NCBI GenBank assembly: GCA_028708805.1
Contig: JAQVYC010000002.1
Location: 23,001-62,007, forward strand
DNA length: 39,007 nt
Direction of reading: 5' to 3'
From: Clostridia bacterium
GTDB lineage: Bacteria; Bacillota; Clostridia; Christensenellales; UBA1242
The translations under genes were made by a program, and so were the position numbers. Below the pieces are notes generated by a model. The model was given only the letters and a program-made list of their open reading frames with translations. It did not search any database and had not been told where the DNA came from. Of the stretch, positions 1 to 7,640 are shown piece after piece; the first letter of the stretch is position 1, and every line of letters begins with the position of its first letter.

Positions 1-5
1 TTTTT

Positions 6-281
6 TTATTCAGCACAAACACTGGCAACTTTTTTCCCGTTTTTTGCCTCAAATTTCACCTTACCATTAATTAAGGCAAAAAGTGTGTGGTCTTTTCCTA
101 AGCCCACATTGCAACCTGGATATATTCTCGTGCCACGCTGACGAAGTATAATTGAACCAGCCGAAACACTTTGACCATCACTGGCTTTAACACCTAGACG
201 CTGTGATGCACTATCTCGACCATTCCTACTGCTACCGCCACCTTTTTTATGTGCGAATAATTGAATGTTTATATATCTCAT
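6..281 (-). CDS. rpmA: 50S ribosomal protein L27 precursor
   Basis: This is L27 of the large subunit, whose N-terminus reaches the peptidyl-transferase centre. The 91-residue product has the Firmicutes-type N-terminal extension. Residues 1-9 end in QLF and are followed by AHKKGGGSS, the normal mature N-terminus, so Prp cleavage is expected between Phe9 and Ala10. The ATG overlaps the stop of the upstream prp gene in an ATGA arrangement, and an AGGAGG ribosome binding site lies inside the prp 3' end, which suggests translational coupling. The gene runs to within 6 nt of the window edge but is complete. The usual gene order is rplU-prp-rpmA. Confidence 0.97.
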   Translation of the reverse strand: MRYINIQLFAHKKGGGSSRNGRDSASQRLGVKASDGQSVSAGSIILRQRGTRIYPGCNVGLGKDHTLFALINGKVKFEAKNGKKVASVCAE

Positions 282-619
282 TTCAATCCTCCTATTTTAT
301 TAACTGTAACAAAATCTTTATAATCTTGGGAAATTTCAATCAAACTTAAAATTGTAGTTTGAAGCAAAATCTGTGCTTTTTCCATTAATTGTTCGGAAAC
401 ACCATCCTGAATTTTAACAAGGAAATAACCGATTTTATCATTTTGTTTATGTTCCACATTTATTTTAACAACTTCTTTTAATCCTAGCAAGCACGCTCCT
501 AAAATTGAAGACACTGCACTGCACACAATGTCTTTACCTGACCTTGCAAAGCCACTATGCCCCTTGCATTCAATGCTTATTATGTTGTTGTTTTTCTCTA
601 AAATATTTATTATAGTCAT
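278..619 (-). CDS. prp: Ribosomal-processing cysteine protease Prp (YsxB family)
   Basis: This is the cysteine protease that removes the N-terminal extension of L27. The 113-residue product has the family's catalytic pair: His21 in a GHSGFA motif and Cys33 in DIVCSAVS, a 12-residue separation as in characterised Prp enzymes. It sits between rplU and its substrate gene rpmA and overlaps rpmA by 4 nt. No good ribosome binding site is visible before its ATG, so it probably depends on translation from the rplU transcript 58 nt upstream. Enzyme and substrate are both intact here. Confidence 0.94.
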   Translation of the reverse strand: MTIINILEKNNNIISIECKGHSGFARSGKDIVCSAVSSILGACLLGLKEVVKINVEHKQNDKIGYFLVKIQDGVSEQLMEKAQILLQTTILSLIEISQDYKDFVTVNKIGGLK

Positions 620-677
620 ATTTTTCTATTTACTTTTTATTTTGTTTTCTTTTAAAAAAGAAATTAAATTTAGCCTT

Positions 678-983
678 CTACTTTATTTCTGTTATTTTTA
701 TTTCTGTGAAAGGTTGTCTGTGTCCATATTTTTTTCTGGTGCGTTTCTTTGGGTTATATTTAAACACTATTATTTTATCTGCCTTACCTTGACCAGTTAC
801 TTCGGCACTAACTTTAACATTATTAGCATTTTTACCAAATTTTATCTGACTTTCATCATTTATAAAAAGAGCATCAAAAATTATTTTGTCTCCAATATTT
901 TTTTCAAGCTTTTCAACTTGTAAAACATCTCCGACATTTACACTGTATTGCTTACCGCCAGTTTCTATGATTGCGTTTATCAT
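678..983 (-). CDS. rplU: 50S ribosomal protein L21
   Basis: This is large-subunit protein L21, 101 residues, which is a normal length. It begins with the typical IIETGGKQYSV segment and ends with the basic KYGHRQPFTEIKI stretch. The start is fixed by a strong GGGAGG site 8 nt upstream of the ATG. It is the first gene of the rplU-prp-rpmA transcript and is preceded by a clear promoter and an untranslated leader of about 85 nt. Confidence 0.97.
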   Translation of the reverse strand: MINAIIETGGKQYSVNVGDVLQVEKLEKNIGDKIIFDALFINDESQIKFGKNANNVKVSAEVTGQGKADKIIVFKYNPKKRTRKKYGHRQPFTEIKITEIK

Positions 984-1068
984 AATGATTTCCTCCCTTA
1001 TAAAAAACTCGCTGTTAAAGGTGTACTTTATATTATAATTAAAAATACTTTAACCTTTACCATGCGGA
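984..1068 (-). promoter_or_regulatory. Candidate L21 leader RNA
   Basis: About 85 nt separate the predicted transcription start from the rplU ATG, longer than a plain ribosome binding leader. The RNA contains GTTAAAG and CTTTAAC arms that can pair, with an AT-rich interior, close to the ribosome binding site. Firmicutes rplU genes often carry an autoregulatory leader. I infer the same here but cannot confirm the consensus fold by eye. Confidence 0.4.
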
Positions 1069-1074
1069 TAAGTT

Positions 1075-1103
1075 ATAATAACACTTGATAATATTTTTGT
1101 CAA
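1075..1103 (-). promoter_or_regulatory. Promoter of the rplU-prp-rpmA operon
   Basis: On the minus strand TTGACA (1103-1098) and TATTAT (1080-1075) are separated by exactly 17 nt. This is a near-perfect housekeeping sigma promoter pointing into rplU. Confidence 0.75.
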
Positions 1104-1181
1104 GAAAATAATTTTGTTTAACATTAATATTCTAATATTTTATCGTATAAATTTTTTGGAATAATGAATTAGTTAAATAAA

Positions 1182-1220
1182 AAAAGTTCTCTTTGATAAA
1201 ACTTAAAAAAGAGAACTTTT
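1182..1220 (-). terminator. Rho-independent terminator after rplA
   Basis: A perfect 13-bp inverted repeat (1182-1194 with 1208-1220) has a 13-nt loop. On the minus strand it is followed by a run of seven T. It lies 32 nt past the rplA stop and ends the rpmG-secE-nusG-rplK-rplA transcript. Confidence 0.85.
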
Positions 1221-1251
1221 ATTTATATTCTTTTAGAATAATTAAAACAAA

Positions 1252-1938
1252 TTAACTTCTAGCATCTAATTTTATGCCTGGCCCCATTGTTGTGCAAATT
1301 GAAATATTTTTAATATATTGTCCTTTTGCAGATGCTGGTTTTGCTTTGATAATCACATTTAAAATTGTTTCATAATTTTCTATAAGCTTTTCAGCTCCGA
1401 AACTAATTTTTCCAATTGATACATGAATATTGTTAAACTTGTCTAATCTATACTCAACTTTACCTTTTTTAACATCTGTTATTGCCTTTGCAACATCGTT
1501 TGTTACTGTTCCTGATTTCGGATTTGGCATTAAACCTTTTGGTCCTAATATTCTAGCAATTTTACCAATTACTCCCATCATATCAGGTGTTGTAATACAA
1601 ACATCAAAGCCTAGCCAATTATCATTTTGTATTTTGGCAATCATTTCTTCACCGCCAACGAAATCTGCTCCGGCTTTAACTGCATCTTCTGCTTTGTCGC
1701 CTCTTGCAATAACAAGAACTTTAACAGATTTTCCTGTTCCGTTAGGAAGAACAACTACGCCACGAACTTGTTGGTCTGCGTTTCTGCCGTCAACCCCTAA
1801 TTTTAAATGAAGCTCAACTGTTTCATCAAATTTTATTTTAGATAAATCTATTGCTAGTTTGAATGCTTCTTGAACCTCGTAAAGTTTAGACGAATCTACT
1901 GCTTTTTTTGCTTCTGCAAATCTTTTACTTATCGCCAT
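1252..1938 (-). CDS. rplA: 50S ribosomal protein L1
   Basis: This is L1, which builds the mobile L1 stalk and in many bacteria represses its own rplK-rplA mRNA. The 228-residue length is normal. The two-domain layout is intact, with the conserved [15 protein letters not shown] block in the second domain and the C-terminal STMGPGIK-like segment (here [10 protein letters not shown]). The gene overlaps rplK by 14 nt in a different frame, and its Shine-Dalgarno (GGAGGG) lies inside rplK, which fits tight coupling of the two proteins. Confidence 0.97.
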   Translation of the reverse strand: MAISKRFAEAKKAVDSSKLYEVQEAFKLAIDLSKIKFDETVELHLKLGVDGRNADQQVRGVVVLPNGTGKSVKVLVIARGDKAEDAVKAGADFVGGEEMIAKIQNDNWLGFDVCITTPDMMGVIGKIARILGPKGLMPNPKSGTVTNDVAKAITDVKKGKVEYRLDKFNNIHVSIGKISFGAEKLIENYETILNVIIKAKPASAKGQYIKNISICTTMGPGIKLDARS

Positions 1939-2374
1939 TTTCTTCGCCCTCCTCTACTGTAATTCCCATACTGCGTGCCGTTCCAGCAATCATACTCATT
2001 GCTGTTTCAAGACTTGCAGCATTTAAGTCCGGCATTTTAAGTTTTGCAATTTCTTCAATTTGTGCCTTTGTTATATTGCCAACTTTTTCCTTGTTTGGAA
2101 CTGCTGATGCCTTATTTAAATTACATGCCTTTTTAATTAAAACTGGTGCAGGCGGTGTTTTTGTGATAAATGAAAAACTTCTATCTTGATAAATTGTAAT
2201 CACAACAGGGATTATCAACCCTGTTTGAGATGCTGTTCTTTCATTAAATTCTTTGATAAAGTTTCCTATTGCGATTCCGTGAGGTCCTAATGAAGAACCA
2301 ACCGGAGGTCCAGCAGTTGCTTTACCAGCTTGCAATTGCAATTTTACAACTGCAGTTATTTTTGGTTTTGCCAT
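1925..2374 (-). CDS. rplK: 50S ribosomal protein L11
   Basis: This is L11, the GTPase-centre protein of the large subunit. It has the N-terminal [20 protein letters not shown] segment and the C-terminal RNA-binding domain ending in [10 protein letters not shown]. At 149 residues it is about 8 longer than usual, because it reads on as a short acidic tail (EEGEENGDK). The bases of that tail also carry the rplA ribosome binding site and start codon. An AAAGGAG site precedes the ATG, directly after a candidate L1-binding hairpin. Confidence 0.97.
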   Translation of the reverse strand: MAKPKITAVVKLQLQAGKATAGPPVGSSLGPHGIAIGNFIKEFNERTASQTGLIIPVVITIYQDRSFSFITKTPPAPVLIKKACNLNKASAVPNKEKVGNITKAQIEEIAKLKMPDLNAASLETAMSMIAGTARSMGITVEEGEENGDK

Positions 2375-2390
2375 TTTAATCTCCTTTTAT

Positions 2391-2426
2391 GTGGTCATTG
2401 TGAGATGTGGCATACACCTCTTCCAC
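2391..2426 (-). promoter_or_regulatory. Candidate L1-binding leader hairpin upstream of rplK
   Basis: In the nusG-rplK spacer the minus-strand RNA can form an outer stem GUGG (2426-2423) with CCAC (2394-2391). Inside it is AGAGGUG pairing with CACAUCU (one mismatch), and the asymmetric loops contain AAG and CAAUGA. The element ends just before the rplK Shine-Dalgarno. This resembles the two-stem, asymmetric-loop L1 site of 23S helix 77, the known basis of L1 autoregulation in other species. The fold is my inference. Confidence 0.4.
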
Positions 2427-2470
2427 TTTTTTATATATTAATCAATTATTATATAATTGCTAATATCAAA

Positions 2471-2986
2471 CTAAACTTTTCTTATTTGGCTGAAATCTAA
2501 ATCAACTGGAGTATCACGCCCAAACATTTCAACAACAACTTTTACTCTTTGATTTTCTTTGTTAACCGATTCTATTGTCCCTATAAAATTGTTAAGCGGA
2601 CCATCAATAATTTCAACTCTATCGTTTTTTTCTAAATCCATATCAACAGCAATTTTTTCAAGTCGCATTTTTCTAATCTCATCTTCGGTCAATGCAAGCG
2701 GTCTGCCTTTTGGACCTACAAACCCAGTAATGCCCCGTGTGCGTGTTATATTGTGCCAAATGTCATCGCCGTAAATCATTTTTACTAGCAAATAACATGG
2801 CATAATTTTGCGTTGTATAAGTTTTTTCTTGCCGTTTTTTTCTTCTATTACATCTTCCATAGGAATAATAACATCGAAAATTCTATCTTTTAAATTATAT
2901 TTTTCAATAACTGTTTCAAGATTTTCTTTTGCAACATTTTCATAACCCGAAAATGTATGGAGCACATACCATTTTGCTTCTTCCAT
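2471..2986 (-). CDS. nusG: Transcription termination/antitermination factor NusG
   Basis: NusG binds RNA polymerase and couples it to ribosomes or Rho. The 171 residues comprise an NGN domain (starting KWYVLHTFSGYE and containing the VGPKGRPLALTEDEI segment, about 1-115) and a C-terminal KOW domain (about 118-171, DRVEIIDGPLNNFIGTIESV). Start is supported by AGGAG upstream of the ATG. It follows secE by 106 nt and precedes rplK, the conserved bacterial order. Confidence 0.97.
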   Translation of the reverse strand: MEEAKWYVLHTFSGYENVAKENLETVIEKYNLKDRIFDVIIPMEDVIEEKNGKKKLIQRKIMPCYLLVKMIYGDDIWHNITRTRGITGFVGPKGRPLALTEDEIRKMRLEKIAVDMDLEKNDRVEIIDGPLNNFIGTIESVNKENQRVKVVVEMFGRDTPVDLDFSQIRKV

Positions 2987-3092
2987 TGCTTCTCCTATTA
3001 TTTTTATGCTTGAATTTTAAGATTAAATAAATTTTTAAACTTATGTTCTTCTAAAAATATTTTTCTATTTTTTGTTATGCTTTACCTAAACT

Positions 3093-3551
3093 TTACTCAA
3101 ATAGCCCAAAAAACCAACTGTAAGCAAAATCTAAAACTGTATCAATGCCAAGTAATATAACCGCAAAGATTAGCACAAATGCTATAACCGTACCCGTTTT
3201 TTTGGCAACCTGAGAAAAAGTTGGCCATATAACTTTTTTTAGTTCAGAAAACACTTCCTTAGTTTTTCTTTTAAATTTGGAAGGTTTCTTGTCTTTTTTA
3301 ACATTTTTATCTTTAGCTTTTCCACTTTTAGTGTCGGTCTTAGTTTCTTGCTTTTTTTCCTGCTTTGCTGGCAATTGCATTTCATTAGTTTCAGCTTTTT
3401 CATCTAAATCAGCCAAAACAGGCACTTCTGCAACAGAAATTTCAGAAGAATTTAATTCTTTAACTTCTGTTATTTGTTCTGTTTCTAATTTGCCCTTAGA
3501 GTTGCTTTTTTTATTTTTTGCCAACTTCTTTTTGGTGTTTTTACTAGGCAT
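3093..3551 (-). CDS. secE: Preprotein translocase subunit SecE with long charged N-terminal extension
   Basis: SecE clamps SecY in the protein-export channel. The family core is at the C-terminus: the amphipathic helix with ELKKVIWPTFSQVAKKT (103-119) and one membrane helix (about 120-141). Single-helix SecE proteins are usually about 60-70 residues. Here about 90 extra residues precede the core, low-complexity and mixed basic/acidic (K, E, S, T, N). The start is credible because AAGGAGG lies at correct spacing and no better internal start has such a site. It lies between rpmG and nusG, as expected. Confidence 0.93.
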   Translation of the reverse strand: MPSKNTKKKLAKNKKSNSKGKLETEQITEVKELNSSEISVAEVPVLADLDEKAETNEMQLPAKQEKKQETKTDTKSGKAKDKNVKKDKKPSKFKRKTKEVFSELKKVIWPTFSQVAKKTGTVIAFVLIFAVILLGIDTVLDFAYSWFFGLFE

Positions 3552-3593
3552 TTACTCCTCCTTGTTCTAAGCCCGCAATTTTATTAAATTAAT

Positions 3594-3624
3594 AAAATAA
3601 AAACAGGATTAAAATTTAAACCTG
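3594..3624 (-). terminator. Weak terminator-like hairpin between rpmG and secE
   Basis: CAGG (3604-3607) can pair with CCTG (3621-3624), with further A/T pairs inside. On the minus strand the hairpin is followed by TTTTTATTTT. The stem is short, so it may only partly reduce read-through from the small rpmG gene into secE-nusG. Confidence 0.35.
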
Positions 3625-3632
3625 ATTTAAAC

Positions 3633-3803
3633 TTATTTTGTTTCTTTATGCAATGTTCTTTTTCCGCATCTCGGACAAAACTTCATTAGTTCAATTCTTT
3701 CGGGATTATTCCTTTTATTTTTTGTAGTAGCATAATTACGCTCTTTACACTCTGTGCAAGCAAGCATTATTCTTTCATTAATATGACTTTTCTTAGTTGC
3801 CAT
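3633..3803 (-). CDS. rpmG: 50S ribosomal protein L33 (zinc-binding form)
   Basis: This is L33, 56 residues, with four cysteines in two CxxC pairs (Cys16/Cys19 and Cys43/Cys46) marking the zinc-binding, non-stress form. I start at the ATG at 3803 ([10 protein letters not shown]). The reading frame is open for 29 more codons upstream, but that part would cover a promoter and hairpin and does not resemble L33. A G-rich site (GGGGGA) lies 5 nt before this ATG. It leads the rpmG-secE-nusG cluster. Confidence 0.95.
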   Translation of the reverse strand: MATKKSHINERIMLACTECKERNYATTKNKRNNPERIELMKFCPRCGKRTLHKETK

Positions 3804-3818
3804 GTTATCCCCCGTTAA

Positions 3819-3847
3819 AAAAACTCCCATAAGGAGTGTCTTATGGG
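3819..3847 (-). promoter_or_regulatory. Hairpin plus U-run immediately upstream of rpmG (possible attenuator)
   Basis: CCCATAAG (3826-3833) and CTTATGGG (3840-3847) are a perfect 8-bp inverted repeat. On the minus strand it is followed by AG and seven T, a terminator shape only about 15 nt before the rpmG ATG. A competing smaller stem, ACTCC with GGAGT, overlaps it and also abuts the T-run. RNA arriving from the upstream gene would contain the full hairpin; RNA starting at the promoter next door would contain only part of it. Confidence 0.55.
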
Positions 3848-3849
3848 CT

Positions 3850-3878
3850 AATATAACATAACCAACAAGGGTTGTCAA
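3850..3878 (-). promoter_or_regulatory. Promoter of rpmG-secE-nusG
   Basis: On the minus strand TTGACA (3878-3873), 17 nt and TATATT (3855-3850) form a strong promoter. The start point would be near 3844, inside the left arm of the adjoining hairpin. Confidence 0.65.
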
Positions 3879-3914
3879 TGTAAATTTCAAATTATTTGAT
3901 AAAAAAACAACAAA

Positions 3915-4469
3915 CTAACTTCTTAAAAATTTAAGCACTTTTGGTATGGCAAAACTTCTTGCCCTATTAAAAGATAACATTAATTTTGGATTAAACTCTA
4001 TATGAGATAAACCTTCTTTTATCATTCTTTCAGCATTAAGTTGTAGTTCATCAGCAATTGCTTCGCAAACTAACCTGCCCACTATATAATTAAAATTTTG
4101 TTCACTTAATTCATTTCTTGCAATAATATAACCAATGTCATTAGCCATCATAATTTCATTTAAAGCATGACTTAAAAATAGTGCCAACTTATCTATGGCA
4201 AACTGATTTCCGTTTGCAGCCGCTAATATTTGCCATTTCATGCTTTTGTCAAAGTTTACAGGAATTACGCTTTCCAAGCCCTTTTTAAAAATATAAGATA
4301 GATAGTCTTGAGCAATCGGATCATTTTTCGCAGCATCCAAGCATACATCGTTGTAACAGTCAATAACAACTTCTTCTTTGTTTTCATAACTTGCTTTTTG
4401 TATTGTTTTATTTATTTTACTTCTTAATGCCATAAACTGCTTTCTACAATTTTCGCTTGTCCAATCCAT
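3915..4469 (-). CDS. Hypothetical protein with Sel1-like repeat character
   Basis: A 184-residue soluble, mostly helical protein that I do not recognise as a named family. Residues around 46-105 have the spacing of Sel1/TPR-like repeats: AAKNDPIAQDYLSYIFKKG, then FDKSMKWQILAAANG followed by QFAIDKLALFL. This suggests a protein-interaction solenoid of one or two repeats. There is no signal peptide or membrane segment. The start has an AAAGGAG site. It lies alone between cls and rpmG on the same strand. Confidence 0.6.
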   Translation of the reverse strand: MDWTSENCRKQFMALRSKINKTIQKASYENKEEVVIDCYNDVCLDAAKNDPIAQDYLSYIFKKGLESVIPVNFDKSMKWQILAAANGNQFAIDKLALFLSHALNEIMMANDIGYIIARNELSEQNFNYIVGRLVCEAIADELQLNAERMIKEGLSHIEFNPKLMLSFNRARSFAIPKVLKFLRS

Positions 4470-4592
4470 TTTAACTCCTTTAAATTTTTGAATATATATT
4501 AATTACATTATAAACTAAAATTCTCAATTTGTCTTTAAAAAGTCCATGTAAATTTAATAATTATAAAGCTTAGAAAACAAACCAACTATTTT

Positions 4593-6029
4593 TTATAACA
4601 ATGGTGCAAATAATCTGAATACAACTTGTCCGAACTTACTGTAAATTGGACTTTTTTTGAAATATAACATATCTATTTTCACGCTTTTTTCTAAGTCTAC
4701 TTTAATGTCTTTTAAATGTTCCTTGATAATTTCTTTTTGATACAAGACCGCAGTTATTTCAAAATTTAAGGAAAAAGACCTGTAATCTGCATTACATGTT
4801 CCAATACACATCGCCGTTTTGTCTACAATTAAAACTTTGCTATGTAGAAATCCGTCATAAAGAAAAACCTTTCCGCCAGATTCCACAATTTCTTTGGCAA
4901 AAGATAACGAAGCTCCGTATACAATTTTTTTGTCTGGCTTCTTAGGAATCATCACAGTTACTTCAACTCCGCTTTTAATAGCCTGCTTTAAAGCACTCAT
5001 AAAATTTTCATCAGGCACGAAATACGGCGTTTGTAATATGATAGATTTCTCAGCATTGCACATCATTTTAATCATTGCTTGTTTTATCTTGTTTTTGCTA
5101 TCGTCTGGACCACTCGTGATTATTTGAGCAATTACATTGCCTTTTGATTTCATTTTAGGAAAGAAACCTTCTTTGACATAATCCTCAGACTGTATGTCTT
5201 TTTTCATACAAAACTGGCAAAAGTTAAAGAAAGAGTTTTGAAGAGCATATACGGCTTGTCCCTCTATTCTAATATGCGTATCCCGCCACGGCTTCAACCT
5301 TCTATGATAGCCCATATGGTCTTTTCTAATATTTATACCACCCGTATAGCCAATCTTGCCGTCAATAACTGCTATTTTTCTATGGTCACGGTAATTCATT
5401 TTTAAATTAATTAATCTGATATTAAAAAGTGGCGGAAAAAATTCTTTAACCTCGCCTCCTGCTTTCTTGAGCCTTCTAAAAAAACGCCTAGGCGCACCAA
5501 AACAACCAACTGAATCATAAATCAGTTTAACTTTAACGCCTTCTTTGGCTTTCTCGCATAATAAATCCATAAACGGCTTGCCAATGAAATCATCTCCGAA
5601 AATGTAATACTCTAAATTAATAGAATGTTTTGCATTTTTAATATCTTCTGTAAGAGCCGACATCTTATCTAATCCATTTGTGAAAATTTCAACTTTATTT
5701 CCAAAAGTTGGAACACTTTTTGCGTTTATTAAATTAAAGTGTATTAATTTTGATGCTTTTTTATCACTTATGATATCCCCGCCCTTTTCAATTTCACGAT
5801 AAAAGTTTTTATGCTTATCATCATAAAAATGCTTGGTTCTCAACATTCTTCTGTTTTTAATACTAAGACCACTACCAAATAAGACATATAAAAAAAAGCC
5901 TACTATCGGAAGAAAAACAAATAGAAGAGTCCAAGAAATAATGATTTCTGGCTTTTTTCTTTCCAAAAAAATCATTGAAATAACTAAAAGTGCATTTAAA
6001 ATGGTAAAGATATTAACAAAGTATTCCAC
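4593..6029 (-). CDS. cls: Cardiolipin synthase (phospholipase D superfamily)
   Basis: This enzyme joins two phosphatidylglycerols to make cardiolipin at the membrane. Two N-terminal membrane helices (about 5-20 and 30-52) are followed by two PLD catalytic motifs: HRKIAVID (His216, Lys218, Asp223) and HSKVLIVD (His396, Lys398, Asp403). I start at GTG 6029, which has AGGAG 7 nt upstream. An in-frame TTG 12 codons earlier lacks a ribosome binding site and lies next to the -10 element. The resulting 478 residues match the usual length. Confidence 0.93.
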   Translation of the reverse strand: MEYFVNIFTILNALLVISMIFLERKKPEIIISWTLLFVFLPIVGFFLYVLFGSGLSIKNRRMLRTKHFYDDKHKNFYREIEKGGDIISDKKASKLIHFNLINAKSVPTFGNKVEIFTNGLDKMSALTEDIKNAKHSINLEYYIFGDDFIGKPFMDLLCEKAKEGVKVKLIYDSVGCFGAPRRFFRRLKKAGGEVKEFFPPLFNIRLINLKMNYRDHRKIAVIDGKIGYTGGINIRKDHMGYHRRLKPWRDTHIRIEGQAVYALQNSFFNFCQFCMKKDIQSEDYVKEGFFPKMKSKGNVIAQIITSGPDDSKNKIKQAMIKMMCNAEKSIILQTPYFVPDENFMSALKQAIKSGVEVTVMIPKKPDKKIVYGASLSFAKEIVESGGKVFLYDGFLHSKVLIVDKTAMCIGTCNADYRSFSLNFEITAVLYQKEIIKEHLKDIKVDLEKSVKIDMLYFKKSPIYSKFGQVVFRLFAPLL

Positions 6030-6067
6030 ACTTAAACTCCTGAATTTAAGCAATATATATTTCAATT

Positions 6068-6096
6068 ATTATATCATAGATTGCCCTTAAATACAA
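6068..6096 (-). promoter_or_regulatory. Probable cls promoter
   Basis: A perfect TATAAT (6073-6068, minus) has only a weak TTGTAT 17 nt upstream. Transcription would start downstream of the rejected TTG start, supporting the GTG start of cls. Confidence 0.45.
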
Positions 6097-6128
6097 ACAA
6101 AATCATAATTATATGAAAATATCTTAAC

Positions 6129-7232
6129 TTAGTGTTTATATATATTTTTAAAATAAGTTTTTGCAACTTTTGCCTTGTTAGGATTCCCGCTCGTGCTTGA
6201 AAATTTTATGTTTTTAAAATTACCAACTTTTTTTATTGGCTTTAAATTTGAATTGTGTTTTAGGTCGTTTTCAATTAAGAATTGTACTCTTTTTGCAACC
6301 GGAATTGCACCATCATAAATTTGAACTTTTTCACCGAATATGTTTTCAAGTTGTTTTTTTATTGCAATAAAATGCGTACATCCTAAAACTAAATTCTCGG
6401 TATTTTTATAAATAGGATTATCAAACTCTTGCAATAAAATAGACATTAATGAATTTAAATTATTATCATATTCATTTTCTTTATTTTCGTTTGCTATATT
6501 ATCAATTCCTTCTACCGCTTCATCTGTTTGTTCAGTGGTTTCTTCATTTGATTTGATGTTGTTTTCAATTTCTTCGTTTAGTTTTTGTTCTATTTTTTTA
6601 TTTAACTTTCGGCTTGACTTTTTAATTATTGCTTTTTCAACTTCTTCATCTATTTTTGCAGGCAAGCCTGAAATGTAAACCTTATGCACTTTATCTTTAT
6701 TATAATAACGCAATTTGTTTTTTCTATACTCTAACCGTAACTGCCAAGTGCATTTTTTGTTTAGTCTATTATAGTATTTTAATGTGCTTTGCGTAGCAAA
6801 AATAATAATATCTCCACCATTAATTCGTGCTTTTTTTAAAGCTGGCTCAATTCCAACAATGCTAATTTTAAATTTTCTACGCAAATGCTTAATGCAATTT
6901 ACTGTTAATGTATTACATGCCAAAACGACAAGCATCGGTTCAAATTCTTTTATTGCTTTTTCTAGCAGATTGTCTGCAATTTCAATTAATTCTTGCTTGC
7001 TTTTGTTCCCATACGGAGCATTCGCATCATCCGAAACATATACATAATTAAAATTTGGAAGCAGTTTATAACATTCTTTTAAAATATGTAGCCCGCCTAT
7101 TCCACTGTCTATCAAAACAATTGTATTATTGCTGTCCTTCTGGCTTGAAATTTTTAAATCTTTACTATTTGCATTAGAGATATTTTTATCAACAAATAAA
7201 TTGACAAAAAAACTTTTAACAAAATTTCCCAT
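6129..7232 (-). CDS. murI: Glutamate racemase with internal insertion
   Basis: MurI converts L- to D-glutamate for peptidoglycan. Conserved parts are present: DSGIGG (Asp42), NAPYG, the first catalytic cysteine in ACNT (Cys106) and the second in GCTH (Cys285). The two cysteines are about 179 residues apart rather than the usual 110 or so, because about 65 extra residues (roughly 196-260) rich in E, N, K and S are inserted before the second. There is also an N-terminal extension of about 32 residues. No Shine-Dalgarno precedes the ATG. A TATATT hexamer 5 nt upstream, with a poor TTCACT 18 nt before it, may make this a leaderless message. Confidence 0.88.
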   Translation of the reverse strand: MGNFVKSFFVNLFVDKNISNANSKDLKISSQKDSNNTIVLIDSGIGGLHILKECYKLLPNFNYVYVSDDANAPYGNKSKQELIEIADNLLEKAIKEFEPMLVVLACNTLTVNCIKHLRRKFKISIVGIEPALKKARINGGDIIIFATQSTLKYYNRLNKKCTWQLRLEYRKNKLRYYNKDKVHKVYISGLPAKIDEEVEKAIIKKSSRKLNKKIEQKLNEEIENNIKSNEETTEQTDEAVEGIDNIANENKENEYDNNLNSLMSILLQEFDNPIYKNTENLVLGCTHFIAIKKQLENIFGEKVQIYDGAIPVAKRVQFLIENDLKHNSNLKPIKKVGNFKNIKFSSTSGNPNKAKVAKTYFKNIYKH

Positions 7233-7283
7233 ATAAAAATATATGATAAATATTTTTTTTAAGTGAAATATTGATAAAAATAC

Positions 7284-7312
7284 TTGATTTTTTTATTAGC
7301 CTATGCTAGACT
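7284..7312 (+). promoter_or_regulatory. Promoter of rpsT
   Basis: TTGATT (7284-7289), 17 nt and TAGACT (7307-7312) precede rpsT, leaving a short leader with AAGGAG. Confidence 0.5.
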
Positions 7313-7338
7313 TAATGCTAATTTAAGGAGATTAATTT

Positions 7339-7608
7339 ATGCCAAATATTAAATCAGCAGAAAAAAGAGTTCATACATCCGAAAAAAATAGAATGATAAA
7401 CAAGTCTGTGAAGTCGGAAATTTCAACCTACATTAAAAATTTTAAAAATGCTTTATCCAACAACGAAATTGAAAAAGCAGAAAAGCTTTACAAAGAAGTT
7501 GAAGGCTTTTTAGATAGCGCTACAAGAAGAAATATTATTCATATAAATAATGCAACTCGTAAAAAAGCACGTTTTGCTAAACTTTTGGACACAGCAAAAA
7601 AGTCATAA
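7339..7608 (+). CDS. rpsT: 30S ribosomal protein S20
   Basis: This is small-subunit protein S20, 89 residues, basic and helical, with the typical start MPNIKSAEKRV and the C-terminal IHINNATRKKARFAKLL block. AAGGAG lies at good spacing before the ATG. It is monocistronic, divergent from murI, and followed at once by a strong terminator. Confidence 0.97.
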   Translation: MPNIKSAEKRVHTSEKNRMINKSVKSEISTYIKNFKNALSNNEIEKAEKLYKEVEGFLDSATRRNIIHINNATRKKARFAKLLDTAKKS

Positions 7609-7640
7609 AATTTTAAATTCATTAAAATAATACAAAAAAT

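Noticed and set aside
528-923. 131-codon open frame on the plus strand
   Set aside because: It runs antisense across prp and rplU, has no ribosome binding site, and its translation is a low-complexity F/L/I string.
3804-3890. Upstream extension of rpmG to give 85 residues
   Set aside because: The extra codons cover the promoter and hairpin, and the added residues do not resemble L33.
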